64,000 bases of DNA from Kalaharituber pfeilii (Eukaryota; Ascomycota; Pezizomycetes; Pezizales; Pezizaceae): assembly GCA_015179045.1 (NCBI GenBank), contig WHUZ01000029.1, positions 62,001 to 126,000 of the forward strand, in the 5' to 3' direction. Shown piece after piece: positions 12,509-25,500 of the stretch. A program made the position numbers and the translations under genes. How positions within the stretch are numbered: position 1 is the stretch's first letter; every line of letters starts with the position of its first letter. Below the pieces are notes generated by a model. That model was not told the DNA's origin and searched no databases. It saw only the letters and a list, made by a program, of their open reading frames with translations.

Positions 12509-14094
12509 AGTGCAAGCAATTGCAAAATGAACCCTAGAACAACTCGATAACGTTTCACGCCCTCAAAGCGTCTCGGCTTGCGCTTTCTGCCTGTTGAGAG
12601 CGCATCATATACTTACGATCATACATATCTTGATTGCGTGTCCAGTTCTCTTTTCCGTTGACGTCCTTGCACGATTTGATGACTTGTTTTCTCTTTGTCA
12701 GCTTGATAATCGATTGTTATCCACTATTATCTTTCCTTTGTTTGATATAGGTGATTTGCCTGCAATTGATGCCGGTGTATGCCGGGTTCCTTGACTTTAA
12801 GAATTTAAAAATTTGAAATTGTGAATAGTCGGAAGTGTTCTGTTCACATGCCTATTTCGAAGCATCCATAGGCTGTTCCCATCGCGGTGACAAGCCGCTC
12901 ATAGCAACGTTAGTTTTTATTGCAGTTCCTAGAACTTGCGACTCTTTGTTCCAGCTCGTCTTCGCCTGTTTGTTTTTAGATCCATACTTTCCTTGTCCAA
13001 ATTGCTTTTCCTATCTCTAGTTCCCGCCAGATCAACATTTGTATGTGCCAGCCCTAACTGCTACTGTAGGTATCCTCGCTAGTAGAAAGTCTGGCATGTA
13101 TGGCGTGCATCGCCGGCACATCATGTTTCAACTGGGTCGTTAATTGCTTATTCTTGGTGCACGCCCACTTTGCTTTTTTTCGCGGCTTTGTGACATGTCT
13201 TTGATAATCTGGTTGCCTTGAGGAGAGGTTCAATGGAAAGAGCTGCCCACACGAGTCAAGTTTGAAAAAATGTATCACACATCACCACTCCGCCACCCGT
13301 TATGGCTTCTCGTTCAATGGACGCTTTGGCTTGCAGGATATGCCCCACCCGCATTGTCCCATCTGCCGGACAGGGTATCGCGTGGCTCCAATGCTCCATG
13401 AATGAACAAGGAGAGCAACAAATTGCAAGGCTGTCGCAGTGACCAGAAGAACAGCTAAACACCACAGCTCATCGCCGACCGGTTTCTTTCAGGCCAGCCA
13501 GAGAATATCACGATACACTGGCAAAATTGTTAGGGACTCGCACATCACTGTTCCAGGAACCATTCCTGCATGGTTGCTCCAGGCCTACCTTCTCACAGCC
13601 TCTGCCGGATTGCCAGAAATGTTAGTCAAGTTCTTCCAGTCTGGCTTGAGTAGATGCGTATTCGGTGCGCGCAGTCCAATACATATTCTGTGCTGGATAT
13701 CCTCTACGTTCTGCATATGCCAAATCCAAACTACCAGAATATTAGTTCCGGCTCGCCCTAATCAGACTTCAAACCAAAAGGGTTTCTTATCCTAGTTCAG
13801 CCTATAATGTGTTGACATGAATGCGTCCTTAGACCATGTTATCACGATTCTCCAAACGCATCAGCATCTGAAGGAAGCTGAGGCCGATTCATTCTTGGGG
13901 AATATGCGTTTTCTGCTCCTAAGTATGTCAGAGGTCATGGCAACGGGCCTGATGTATTTCCATCTGCACTCCCCTATACTATACAAATATACACCTAGAA
14001 GAGGCATGCTTCAATCACCAGAGTACTCGTAAAACTGGTGTTTTTGAATTTCCAGGCATCCGTGCGGGGGAGGTTAGTGTGTGTCCCAGACTTA
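12509..14094. other. Spacer downstream of the FKBP gene
   Basis: No supported gene. Short frames (for example 13439-13795 on +) have no family signature. Composition is close to average for the spacer. Confidence 0.4.
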
Positions 14095-14839
14095 GGCCTT
14101 GTTTGGTTGACCACGTTTGGAAACTACGGCAACCAAACGATTTCTACGTTTCGCTAGGGTTGTTTCGCGCGAAACTAAACTGTGAGTTTCCGGCCGAGTA
14201 TAGCCATGCTTGCTATAGAAAAACTGCATCACACTATTGCATCACATCATGACATCGACATTGCATTGCATCATTACTATGGCAGAACTCAACCCTCACA
14301 ATATCCTCACTCCAGACTTATTAGTGGCAATTGGAATGAAAATGACAGAGGACATGCTGTTATTTTACAATAATACTCCTATGCAGAGATCAGCACTGCA
14401 AGGAAATGCATACTTACAGGAGGTCTATTTTCCAGCAAACCCGCAGCGTCCTTTGGAAGGTCCACTTTGCTCGTAGTTCTGACATTTTGGGTAGGCTGAT
14501 TGAACGCTATAGCAGAAGGCACAGACAGTGAGAGTGATAGCAGTAGTAGCTTGAGACTCGGAATGCAATAGCTGCAATTGACAAGTTTGACATTGGTGGT
14601 TGCGGGATCCCTTTTTTTCTTTTCACAACGAAAATGAAGCAAACGAACCTTCAAGTTGCCAATTTTTTTTTTTTTTTTTTTTTTTTTGCACTGCATATCT
14701 GTAGGTAGGTAGTCAAATTGTAGCAAACAAACACTTCCCCAGTTCCAATTGCATCTCTTACGTCGTATCCCGCCTTGGCCTTTCATACTGAGGCTACGTC
14801 TGAACGATCTGATACGACCTACTGCAACCAAACAGGGCC
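14095..14839. mobile_element. PIF/Harbinger-like non-autonomous transposon with TTA target duplication
   Basis: Left end GGCCTTGTTTGGTTG; the reverse complement of the right end is GGCCCTGTTTGGTTG. TTA flanks it directly on both sides (14092-14094 and 14840-14842), the usual three-base duplication of PIF/Harbinger elements. At 745 bases it is too short for an intact transposase. An open + frame at 14237-14476 (79 codons from an ATG) may be a leftover of an internal gene, but I cannot match it. A run of about 24 T lies at 14664-14688. The TTA is seen directly; the superfamily is inferred from the TTA and the GG(C)CC..GTTTGG end. Confidence 0.7.
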
Positions 14840-14842
14840 TTA

Positions 14843-16100
14843 GGGTATAGCAGAGTCGACGGGTAGGGGCTGCCCACGGCCATGCCATCCATCCACACCT
14901 TCTGGTAAGCTAGTACCGATGCCTGAACTCTCGGAAAAACAATTTTTCTTTTATTGCCGAGGTGATCTCGTGCCTGATGCCGAGAGCGGTCATCGAGAAT
15001 TGCCAGAAACGTACATCCATATATGCCCTTCCGCCACAACCCTGTCCGACAGTCTATGATACCCCTCACGAGGGTCGCGGAACTGGACTAGTAACCAGAT
15101 TTCGATCAATTAGAATGATACGTACCTCCGAGGTTACAGTCCGTATTCATTCGTAAGCGCTTGTCACTTGCAAGTATGTTTTCCTGTGCAGTGGAATATG
15201 AGCCCGTAGTCAGCGTCTGGTGGTTACGAGACTAATGAGCCCGCACTTCAACTCAACTTCTCCAGATGGCAAGTTTCCATCCTATAAGCTCTCATCGGTT
15301 ACAGCGACCAGCCTGTAAACTAACCATGAATTGAGTTGGAGTGAGCCATCGCCCTCATTACGGCGCAATCATACCCATTCAAACAACCCTACTCTGATGG
15401 TGGTATTCTATGGAATTCGAACCAAGCCTAAGGCATAAACCCTTATTCCGTCTCTAATAGAAGTAGCTGGATTGACGCTTCAATGTGAGTGGCCATGTTT
15501 TTTAAATTGGAAATTTTTCCCTCGCACTACAGCTGTACTGGGCGCTGAACATACTCCATTTCCTACTTATTTCCTGGTTACACTAGGCGCAGGCGCACTA
15601 TTTCTGGACACTACATGCCAAAAGAGAAAATAATGCCGCGCCAATTGAGCGTGGAATACAAATTTGTGGGTTTTGGATATTGGAACTCGATCAAGCAATA
15701 AGGTGCCCGATATGGTAACGATCTGCCCCTGCAACGATCCACTCTCTTGGCACTCCCCGTCATGCTCTACTACTCATTGTAGATATATTGCAACTATGGA
15801 AATAGCATAACATTATACTAATTTGACATCGCTGAATCAGAATTTGCCATCGTAATAAGGAAAAAATTAAAATCCCAATATTTACAACCAAATTCATCAT
15901 CATTCACCTAAATTGAGCCCTTCCTGTATATAACATAGCTCAATATCCTCCAAATCGGGAAAATAATATAGAAAACTAGTGAGACTCATCCATCTAATGC
16001 TGGTCTTTTTATTTAAAGTCAACAATTGTATATAGAGATCATGTGGGATGCAGTGCACCTTCAAATATATATAAGTAGTTCATGTTCTCAAACTAATCTC
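14843..16100. other. Spacer with a diverged repeat unit
   Basis: No gene seen. It contains one copy of a roughly 63-base repeat (15703-15765), shared with 20550-20614, and one copy of the dispersed TGGTTACGAGACTA motif near 15221. Confidence 0.4.
15703..15765 (+). repeat. Diverged dispersed repeat, copy 1
   Basis: Starts GTGCCCGATATGGTAACGAT and ends CACTCCCCGTCATGC. The same order of words (GTGCCCGAT.TGGTA.CGATC.TGCCCC, ATGATCCACTCTCTTGGCACTCC, CGTCATGC) recurs at 20550-20614. Probably a fragment of one mobile element family. Confidence 0.6.
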
Positions 16101-16104
16101 CATC

Positions 16105-16440
16105 AGGTCTTCAGTGCCCCTAGGCTCCTCAGGTGATTCAGGAATACCGGGACTTGAAGTAGTAGTAGTTGAAGCATTAAGGGTGGTAGCAGTAGCCCCT
16201 TCTCAGGTGTCAGGTATGACAGAAGAGACCTGTGGCTCGAATCCGCTGCTGGCAGACCCTTCCATCTCATGAACTAAAGGTCTTCCGCAACGCCAGCCTC
16301 CATGTGAGTTCCCCCATAGTCTCTTTTGTAGCTCGCTCAGCTTCACCATTTCTCTCTGTTTTCGTTCCTCTTTTGCCTTTCCAATATGTCCCTGCCATTA
16401 CTCGAAGCAGAAATAGTACACACGAAGAATGATAAGATGA
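16105..16440 (-). pseudogene. Degenerate coding relic, possibly the C-terminal part of a transposase
   Basis: On the minus strand a long frame reads through AKEERKQREMVKLSELQKRL and then FEPQVSSVIPDT, is stopped by TGA, and continues in the same frame with EGATATTLNASTTTTSSPG to TEDLMEISLRT. The charged helix followed by a Ser/Thr tail has real coding character but carries at least one internal stop and a further stop upstream. It resembles the C-terminal tail of fungal DNA-transposon proteins in style only; I recognise no domain. No intact upstream part was found. Confidence 0.3.
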
Positions 16441-19400
16441 TGGGTATAAACTGCCCTCTTAACTGCAGCGCTGTATACCATGACTGATAGCGTTTATTGC
16501 TAGGAAGACACCCACCCATGAATATCATTGCCTGTAGCAGGACTGATAGTTCTTACTTCTAGAAAAATGCTCTCATGAATGCCATAGTATAGCAAGATTA
16601 CAGGATTGGTAGCTACGATAGGTATCTACACTGGCAACAGCATTTAGTGGCAGAATTGCAAGGTATGGAAGCATTCCTATGAGCACCCCTATGACCATAA
16701 CAGCATATGCCTAACTGACAGGATTAACAGATGAGATGAGCCCTTGTGACATCAACATATATCAGAACTGACAGGCAGGATAAGCATTACAAAATCGCTG
16801 CCATATAGGTCTATATAGGTTGATATAGATAGTAATATTGATAAGGACTGCATCTTGCTTATAATGATATAACAAGCTGATATACTTCTAGACTCCCAGT
16901 GTCCTACAATGGCTGCATAGGCATCAAGGTGACTAGTTGAGAGAGCCTTCATCAGGGTGTTCAGTGTCGAGCAATGACATTAGGGCAGTACACTGTAAGA
17001 AACTATATAAAGCAACCAAGAGCACCCATGATACCTATGACACTAAGGATGGTAGGGGCACTCGGAATGCCTATGATACTAGAAAATATGGATATCCAGA
17101 GTGTGCAAAGCAGCCAGGAAATAGTCTATAGAGTGTAATGGCATCCCGTGGTCATGCTGGGAGCACCTAGCAAAAATTTTTCCTTGCTAATAGGACATAG
17201 TAGTGAAAGAATAAAGGTATTATATAATGACTGTTCTAGTGTATATTTGCTGCATAATCTTTGTAGACTATACGGAGAGTATGAGAATACTGCTTAGAGT
17301 GGTATATGGATTGCGGTAGGCCGTATTATATCAACAATAAGACATATTGCCAGTTTCGGCATTTCTGGCGCTTTCGGACATTTCGGCTACTGCTTTTGAG
17401 CCTTAGAAATCTACGCCAACGCTATTCTATGATTGTATGAGTTAACTAACCTTCCTCTACGGCCACTTGAGAGTGCGAAGAGTCATAATTGCGTGCAGTC
17501 ATGTAGTACTTGGTATATGCTATTCTGTGGTATGCAAAAGGGGGTAGAGAACTGTACTTTTTGTGCATATAATGGAATGAAAAATGGTGTACGAAAGTGC
17601 AGTTATCAGATATCCTCCAAATATTCAGTAATGCCTGCTGAATATGTTGCACTTTACATGATGCTGCTAACATGCCTGACGCTGGACTTGGAAGTGTAGG
17701 AGGAGGATTGCCAAGAAAACCCGCACATCCCGGTCGCCAGGCACTACTAGGTGAGCGTGTGATACCCGTTCGCCAAAGCAGTTGATGACACAGGCTGACT
17801 GGGCACTGAGCAGTAAGAAATACAACAATGTCATAAAGAGTCTCAATATACACAAAGTACCTCTTTCCAGATAGTGTCCCATTGGAAATTTTCCTATTTT
17901 ACGAAGGCTATACACCGGTAGCCACGAAGAATCCCTCCGCAGGCAAATGGCGAAAGTCCAATATATTAGGGACTGCTCAGAAATTCTTGTTCTCGATCAA
18001 TTCCATTACAAATTGGCATCACAGCATCTGTCGCCACACCATATACAATGCAACTGACAGGGGTATGTACAATGTTCCCGCGATTGTTACCTAGTGCTTG
18101 CAGAATTGATGGTGGAGAAACAGGTCAAGATATTCAGACCACCGGCTAACGACTTGGATATTCCATCGTGTTAGTAGACGCAAAAGTGGAAGAAAGTGAA
18201 AGTTACTGCGAGGAAAGCTCAAAAATGAAGGGGTTGTCACCCAGGGGTTCCCGGGAGCTGTTCACTATGGAGAACCAAGGGTTGTCTAAAATTTGGGGCT
18301 TCATTGCCCATCCACATGAAAATTCTACAGTTACGCAGAAAGCGCTGTGTGCCATTGTGATCAAGCGTATTCATTTATGATAATGCTTGTTTTGTTTGTT
18401 AGGGTGCTACTTCCCTGTGGTAACAATATTTATGTTTACTCTACAGCCTACTTCACGTGATTGAAAAGTCCTGATAGTTGGTATTGGAGAGGCAGTTTTT
18501 ATACAGAAGAAATGTTAAGGATACTGGACTATAAAATACAACGGAAACTTCTGGGCGAAAGAGAGCCCATTCGCGAGGTTGGGGCAGAAGGGAAACGGAG
18601 AGCGGCCAGTCAGGCTTATGATGGCGTAGATGAGCTGTACTGCAGAAAATTGGTAGTAAGAAGTGAAAGTTCGAAAAATTTCCAACGAGTAGGTAGAAGG
18701 TATTTGAAGCATCTAGTTTTCTATAAATCTCAAGAATTGATAAACTTCTACGGTATTTCTTTTCTCAACTTACTGTTTCACAACCCTCCCCACTAGTAGT
18801 TCCTTCGTCGAATCCCGGAGTATTAGTGAGGGTAATGCAAAAGATTCTAAGTAGGGCCTTAGTCCAATTAATAAAATAGATCTTTACTATTCTTAACGTA
18901 CTACATTTAGTTTTCAAGTGGTTTGTTCAATCTTACAGCTGTCATATAAGGCACGAGACTATAATGTATATACAAGATATAATTACTTTTAGACCCTGCC
19001 CCATAAGCAGGTTTCGAGAAATTGATAGTAGATTCTCAAGTTGTATTAGGCTATCACCGGTACGAAACATGCATAGGTAAGTACATATTTGTGCATTGGA
19101 TGTTTCATATTTCCAGCTCGGCCATGGAAAGACATTGGAGGAACCCGCTGTAGGGAGCTGTTGTTTTAGGCGGAGTTAACTAGGGTAAAAAACTGACCTG
19201 AATTCGGCACTCTAATTAGGTTATGCTCTTGAGCAGTGGCCTGGGTTCAGTGCTGAGACCTAAGATACACCAAAGCCCGCTGATTGCTTCAGTTGGAAGT
19301 GATAAAATCGTTGAACAGATTAATGAGTAGAACAAGAGCAGGAACTCGACCGCCCGCGGGAAAAGGAACAATAATAGGAACAGGAATGGGAATTAGATCG

Positions 19401-20549
19401 ACAACAGGAGCCAGAGAGGCACTTAAAATGGGAGAGGGGAACGACTAAAGCAATTTGACATCGACTATTCTTTGGGGTGCGAGAGATTTGCTCAACTTTC
19501 AGCAGCCGGTGACAGAGAACCATCTATCAAAGGTGGAGAAGAAGGCGAAGGGACGCGTGTAAGTGCGAAACATAGAGGAAAAGCATAGGAAAAGTCCATA
19601 CCGAGGGCCGAACTATTGCCTAGGGAGATAATACAGTTTGTAACTTTTCTCCCGGGTTGATCGGGACGTATTTATGCCTCTATAGGATCCTATACTTCGC
19701 TGATCCCAGGACATTTGTTACCTTAGCACTTGTCTCGAAGTACTTATATATCTCTCAGGTGCCCCTCCATGATCCCCTCTAGATTTTTATTTTTGAAGCA
19801 CCTCTCTTCTTGCCTTAGCCCTATATCTTGACCTCATGTGAGCAACATTTTTGCAATTTGACATGCACCATGGTATTGTACTGTGAGTTGGGCAAATGCT
19901 TGGTACTGGTATGGCACATCGAACGCAGTTGACCGTGGATAGAGAGAATAACATACATACAAAACAATCTCGACATAAGTATTAAACACGCACCCACTGT
20001 TGGTCACCTTTCCGTACATGACGGCTTATATGTGTAGACCGGAAATTGCTACTCATGTAAACTATATACTGGCACCACGTACACAGCCGTACTCGAGTAC
20101 AGTGGGATCGAAGTACATACATTAGATACTACATGTCACATGTACAGTCATAGAGACGACAGAACTCTCGTCCGTACTCAATCTCTTGATTTCAGTGCGC
20201 CATGGATACTTAATTCAATTCTACGATATATGTTAGTCTGGTTACGAAACTAGATATATGTATGTATGTATGTGTGTATGTACTTAAACATCAGATGGCT
20301 ACGGGCCTGCTGAAGCTGCAAGTACCCTTGATACGTTGCATCGCATCCCACCTGCACCTGTACACTGGTACATGTCATATTTTAAGGTGAGATGCCGGTA
20401 CTCACTAAATTGCCTATCCTTCCGAGGCTGTTGGGGCTGAAGAACTGAAATGTGAAGCCTGAATTGGCGAAGCACTTCTATGATATGAAGGAACCACCAT
20501 GTAAATAGGTTAGAGCAATTTATGCATGATTGCTGTAGCATGTCGTAGC
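16441..20549. other. Gene-poor spacer
   Basis: No supported gene. From about 16440 to 17130 the text has many loosely repeated words (CTGATAG, CAGGATT, CCTATGA), suggesting a decayed repeat. At about 17139 a TGTAATGGCATCCCGTGGTC block begins that is similar in style to the start of a fungal gypsy-type LTR, but I could not find its partner or a target duplication. Short frames elsewhere have no family features. Confidence 0.3.
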
Positions 20550-20614
20550 GTGCCCGATGTGGTAGCGATCCTGCCCCATGTAATGATCCACTCTCTTGGC
20601 ACTCCTCGTCATGC
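20550..20614 (+). repeat. Diverged dispersed repeat, copy 2
   Basis: Matches 15703-15765 with scattered substitutions and small gaps (see that entry). The two copies lie in the same orientation about 4.8 kb apart. Confidence 0.6.
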
Positions 20615-20916
20615 ATTTCTAAATAAGATTTGAGGGGGAAAAAATGCAAAAATGAAACAAAAATAGAATTTCAAACAAGGTTATAGAAAAATAAAGAAAA
20701 ATAAAGGAAAAAAAAAAATACTAGGTGAAGTTGTTGTCCGGGCAACGTCACAATTATTTGGAAACCAGACTGAATTTCGTACCCAGAAGATTGCCCGATT
20801 CCAGCTACCAATCGCGCTTCGCTAGAGCCGAGGGTACTAACTATCAGATGATCATCGCTGGAACCGGAGCATTACAATCCATCTTCTTTACTTTCAAAAT
20901 GTGGGATAATCCTCTT

Positions 20917-20947
20917 CCCCCAGCTCGGAATCGAACCGGGGCTCTCA
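20917..20947 (-). other. tRNA-like 3' half with a perfect B-box
   Basis: On the minus strand GAGCCCCGGTTCGATTCCGA contains GGTTCGATTCC, an exact RNA polymerase III B-box/T-arm consensus, followed by CTGGGGGA, which resembles an acceptor 3' strand. I could not find a matching 5' acceptor strand, an A-box or an anticodon arm upstream on that strand. It is therefore a tRNA remnant, a SINE piece or chance, not a called tRNA gene. Confidence 0.3.
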
Positions 20948-22586
20948 AATCTGTATTCTCCATGGCGCTTGTTGTTACCTCTATCACCAGTGACAACAGC
21001 ATTCCACTTCAACCAAGTCGTAGGGACAGTTCACAAAAGTAGCTAACACTCTTTAACACCCATTCTCCCACCACCCACCGCCCCGTCCCATCTCCTCATT
21101 CTGGGGGGGCCTACGACACCGTAAAACGGAGAGTTGCCTGAATTGCCTGTTGAAGCTGCTTCCTGCCGCTAAGTTCACCAGGAGCGATTGCAAGTTCTGG
21201 TGCGAGAAAGCACAGCAGAGATTTCCTGAATTGTAAGAACTATGCATCATACAGAAGTTTATAGCTGACAAGTATCATGAATCAATGTCAGGGTAACAAT
21301 GTCTTCACTAGAATTAGCTAGCCGCTGATTTTCCCTCGTAACTCTAGGCTGTTGTGTCAATTTGGCTAATCCTTTGTAGAGCAGCTCCGGGCAGAAATAC
21401 GAAGCCTAGGGTGCTAACCAGACTAAAATATAAGTCATAAATCGATCCCTCAAAATTATTAGGAAGTGTTGATAAGTGAAATTCGTGCATAATGCATGTT
21501 CTCAGAGTTGAGGTTTCCCACCTTACATGAAATCACCATTGTGGGTGATTTTAAGTCAAAAACGGGAATGAAATGAACATGTGCAATTGCTTAATATCTG
21601 AACCTACTGGAAATTTCCTCGCTTCACATAGCAGTTGGTAATATATAGTGTCCACTCGCAGGCACAACATATCTACAGGCCGAGCCATCAAGTAAAAGAG
21701 GGACGACAAACACGGAGCAATACATTTGACAGTAAGTTGGAAGTAATCTGTCGGTAGTAGTCAAGGTTTATTCCCTGGTATTTCGAGACAGGCTAGAAAG
21801 CTCAGGTAGATAGGGCATTTAACGTTACATTCAAGCATCTGGACAATAGTCAATTACACCCAAAGAAGGGGGAACATACAACAAAGAAAATAAAAGGACG
21901 CACCGAGAAAGCGTAAAACTACCAAAACCGGAAGTAAACCAAATAAAACGAAGAGTGAAGAAAAGGAAAACTCCTACTGTACAGAGAAGAAAATAAGGCA
22001 TTAAAAGGGACTATTAAATAAAAAGCAGAATAAAAGGTTTCCCCAAACCTAAAAGCCCGTATCGCACACCCTGTGCCCGCCTTACTCTATACCAATATAC
22101 AGCTCTATTTGAACCTTACAGATCCCGATTTTGTCTTTGTTTTTTTCTCTTTTCCTCCTAGCACAAAGTTTCGGGAAAAAAATAAATCAATTGACCATCC
22201 TACAGTAAATCAAATCATATCTTTTAATCAAAAAAAAAAAAGATAAAAAAAAAAAAAAAACGCCGCAAAAGTGATAACGAAAATAGAGGCACACTGCATG
22301 CAGTGCAAATTGGATTGTTAAACTGGACGGATGGACTGTCAATTGACTAGTACGTTGGTTATTAGGTATAAGGTCCCGTTCACTTCCTTTTTTTTTTTTT
22401 TTTTTTTTAAAAAAAAGGAGGGTTAGTAAAAAAAAAAAAAGTATATAAAACATGGCGAATATAAACTGTGCGTGAGTATAAGCGGTAGAGTATCGAGATC
22501 CTTGGCTTGCCAGGAGGAAATGTTGTCTAAGGTAGGACGGAAGAGAAAATAGCATTATTCACCAGGCAAGGTCATGGTCCGTGTAT
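20948..22586. other. Spacer and probable 3' untranslated region of the mucin gene
   Basis: No gene seen. From about 21840 the + strand is very A-rich, with A runs at about 22229-22260, a T run at 22388-22408 directly followed by an A run, and another A run near 22428-22440. This lies downstream of the minus-strand mucin gene and probably contains its 3' end signals. Confidence 0.4.
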
Positions 22587-25500
22587 CTAGTTCCACCCCA
22601 GCGAGTTTTCGGCTTGCATTGGCCCCGAAATTGTCTGTCCTCTGGCGCTTATCCTGCCTCCGCTTCCATTGCTTCCCCTCTTCTCGGCATCCGTTCTTGC
22701 TCCAGACATCATTGCCCCTCCCATTAGTGCGCCAGCCGGATTACTGCCTGGAGAGATGCTCCGACTGATTGAGCTAGCGCGACCATGGCGAAGTCTCCTC
22801 TGTCTGTACCTTCGAGCAACAAAGAACATTGCAGCACCATACACAGCAGCCCCAAGAACAACGCCAACACCAATTCCAACGCTCTTGCCCATTACCTGAC
22901 TGGTCCCCGTATCTTCATCATCAGAGCCACCAAGTAGAGATCCATCATCTTCCTTGTCCTGATTTTTGTCCTTTGTCCCTTCATTATTATTTCCGTCACC
23001 GAGCCACGAGCCATCATCACCCCCAATGACTTCATTGAGACCATCCATTGATTCTGTCGCAAGCAATGGAATTGAGGGGTCAATCATGTACATAAGAGCC
23101 TCCGTAGTGGGGTCTGGATTTCTATAGAGCCTAGAATTTGGCGTAAGAAGATTCACTCTGAGCTTGTCTACAAGATCAACTGGAATGTAACAGAGAGCAA
23201 TTGCTCTGATGAATCCCACAGTATCTCTTGAGTCATAGGGCTGTAAAGAGTGCATTGTCACATTGTAGACAGGGATTTGAAGGCCGTGGGAGAGCCCCTT
23301 CGGAAGGTACTTGAAAATCTGGGCCACTGCAACTGGCTTCCTTACAAGGAATGGATAGTTGAGACCTGAGTCGAACCCTATTCGAATCAAAGTAGAACCT
23401 TCTGGTTCTTTCGGGATACCGGTGTCTGGCATGATAATTTTAGGAAGAGTATCTGGTATGCCAGTCTGGCTAGGGGTTGGAGTTGTCTTGCTTCGAGTAC
23501 CGGTTGGTGTACTTGTCGACAGAGTGATTTCAACAATCAGAGAAGTAGGCACCCAAGTAAGCGTGTCCACTACGGAAATGGTAGTGGATGTGGTTGTCGA
23601 TGTGGACATCTCTTCATCTTGACTTCCAGGGCTTGTAGTTTCAGTGCTGACTTTAGTTTTTGTAGTTTTCGTAGTGCTTGTTTCGGTGACTAAAGTCATA
23701 GTGTCCGTCCCATTCCCTATAGTATCGGTGATGCTTGTGATAATACTTGTCGGAGTTGTGGTGATCACAGTTGTTGTTCCATTTCCACCAATAGGGATCT
23801 TCGTTGTCGTGATGGTTGGCGTATCCGTAGTAATATCGGTTGGAGGGACTACGGTGGTAGAATTTCCAGTACCAGGAATCTCCGTGGTAGTTGGTAGCTC
23901 AACCGATGTTGTTCCGTTAGTAGGTGCATTGGGGGAATCAGTGATTATAGATTCCTCAGCCGTTGTACTAGTGCCATTAGTAGGTGCATTGGGGGAATCA
24001 GTGATTATAGATTCCTCAGCCGTTGTACTAGTGGCACTAGTGATAGTTTCATTGCCTGTGATGGTAATAATTGGTGGTAGAGTGATAATTGGCCCTTCCG
24101 TGCTGCTGCTGGTGGCAGTTGCAGTCTCGTCAGTTGGCACCTCCGTATTACTAACAATGGAAGTCTCCTCCGACGGAAGTTCGGTTGTAGACGTAGTAGC
24201 AGTAGTAGTATTATCTGGAAATATTGGGGGCAATGTGATGAGAGTAGGCAAGTCAATGATGAGCCCTGATGTAGTTGTACTGACTTCTTCTTCCACAGTT
24301 GTCGAAGGCACAGTTGTATTCACTGGTGGAGGTATGGGAATTGTACTTGAAGGTGTCGATGTCGGCTCTTCTACGGTTTCATTAGTGGTTGATGACACCG
24401 TCGTAACAACAGGGGTTGTTATGGGCACTTCTGCATCAGGAGTTGTCGTTCCGGAGGTTGAGAACACATCCTCCGTAGTAGAAGGTATAGTTGACTTGGG
24501 GTCCTCTGTTTTGGACTTGTCCTCTGAGACCACAGTTGTGATTCCCGTTACCTCGGGTGTTGATGTCGATTCCTCCTTAGTGGTAGACGTTGCATTCTCT
24601 ACAGGGGGGAAAAGGGTGATTTCAATCAAGGGGGGCCTCGTCGTGGTAGCTGCAATAATACAAAATTAGCATTACAATTAGTTCATATCACAGAGAGATT
24701 ACCCAAAATCTTACTTGTTTCGGAAGAGGTTGGAATCGGTGGTAATGTCTCCTCTTTTATAGTTGAGGGTAGGGTAGAAGTAATGGTTTCTTCTTTTGAA
24801 ATCGTAGAAGTGGAAGTGATCTCATCTTCAACTGGAATAGAGATTGTTGACATCGAAGTTGATGTTGGATTATCCTCTTGGGCATGGGTGGAGATAACAC
24901 TAGACGTTTCCTCAGAGGTAGGGCTAACTTTGGACGGTTCCTCAGGAGTAGAGGTAATACTAGTTGTTTGCTCAGCAGTAGAGGTTGAGGTTGGTGTTTG
25001 CTCGGCAGCAGAGGTTGAGGTTGGTGTTTGCTCAGCAGTAGAGGTTGAGGTTGGTGTTTGCTCAGCAGCAGAGGTTGAGGTTGGTGTTTGCTCAGCAGCA
25101 GAGGTTGAGGTTGGTGTTTGCTCAGCAGCAGAGGTTGAGGTTGGTGTTTGCTCAGCAGTAGAGGTTGAGGTTGGTTTTTTTTCGTCCACAGTAGTGCTGT
25201 GCGTTAGAGTTGTCGAGAGGATCGGAGTTCCATCATCAAAGGTCGGGGACTCTTGTACCACAGAGGTAGAAACCGAGGTAGATTTTTCGCCATTGGTAGT
25301 AGAGATTGAGGTTGAAAAAACTTCCTCGGGTGTTTCCTCGGGAGTGGAGATCGAGGTCAATGTTTCTTCCTCAGAGGTAGGTGTCGGAGTTGAAGTAGTA
25401 ATCGGAATTGAAGTGGAGGTTGAAATTTGAGTAACCTCTTCTGATGGTGGTGCAGTAGAACTAGAGCCTCTCTCAGAAGTCGGGGCAGCTGATGGCAGTT

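Noticed and set aside
15400..15425. GGTTCGAATTCC on the minus strand as a second tRNA B-box
   Set aside because: Spacing has an extra base relative to the consensus and the flanking stems do not pair.
17139..17350. Possible gypsy-type LTR starting TGTAATGGCATCCCG
   Set aside because: No second LTR, no target duplication and no clear 3' end were found.
23644..24669. 341-codon + strand open frame opposite the mucin
   Set aside because: It is a mirror of the Thr/Ser-rich repeats on the coding strand (Val-rich composition, no domain) and overlaps a well-supported gene.
24962..25172. Regularly spaced repeats that could suggest a CRISPR array
   Set aside because: The units are head-to-tail 30-base repeats with no spacers, inside a coding sequence of a eukaryotic mucin.
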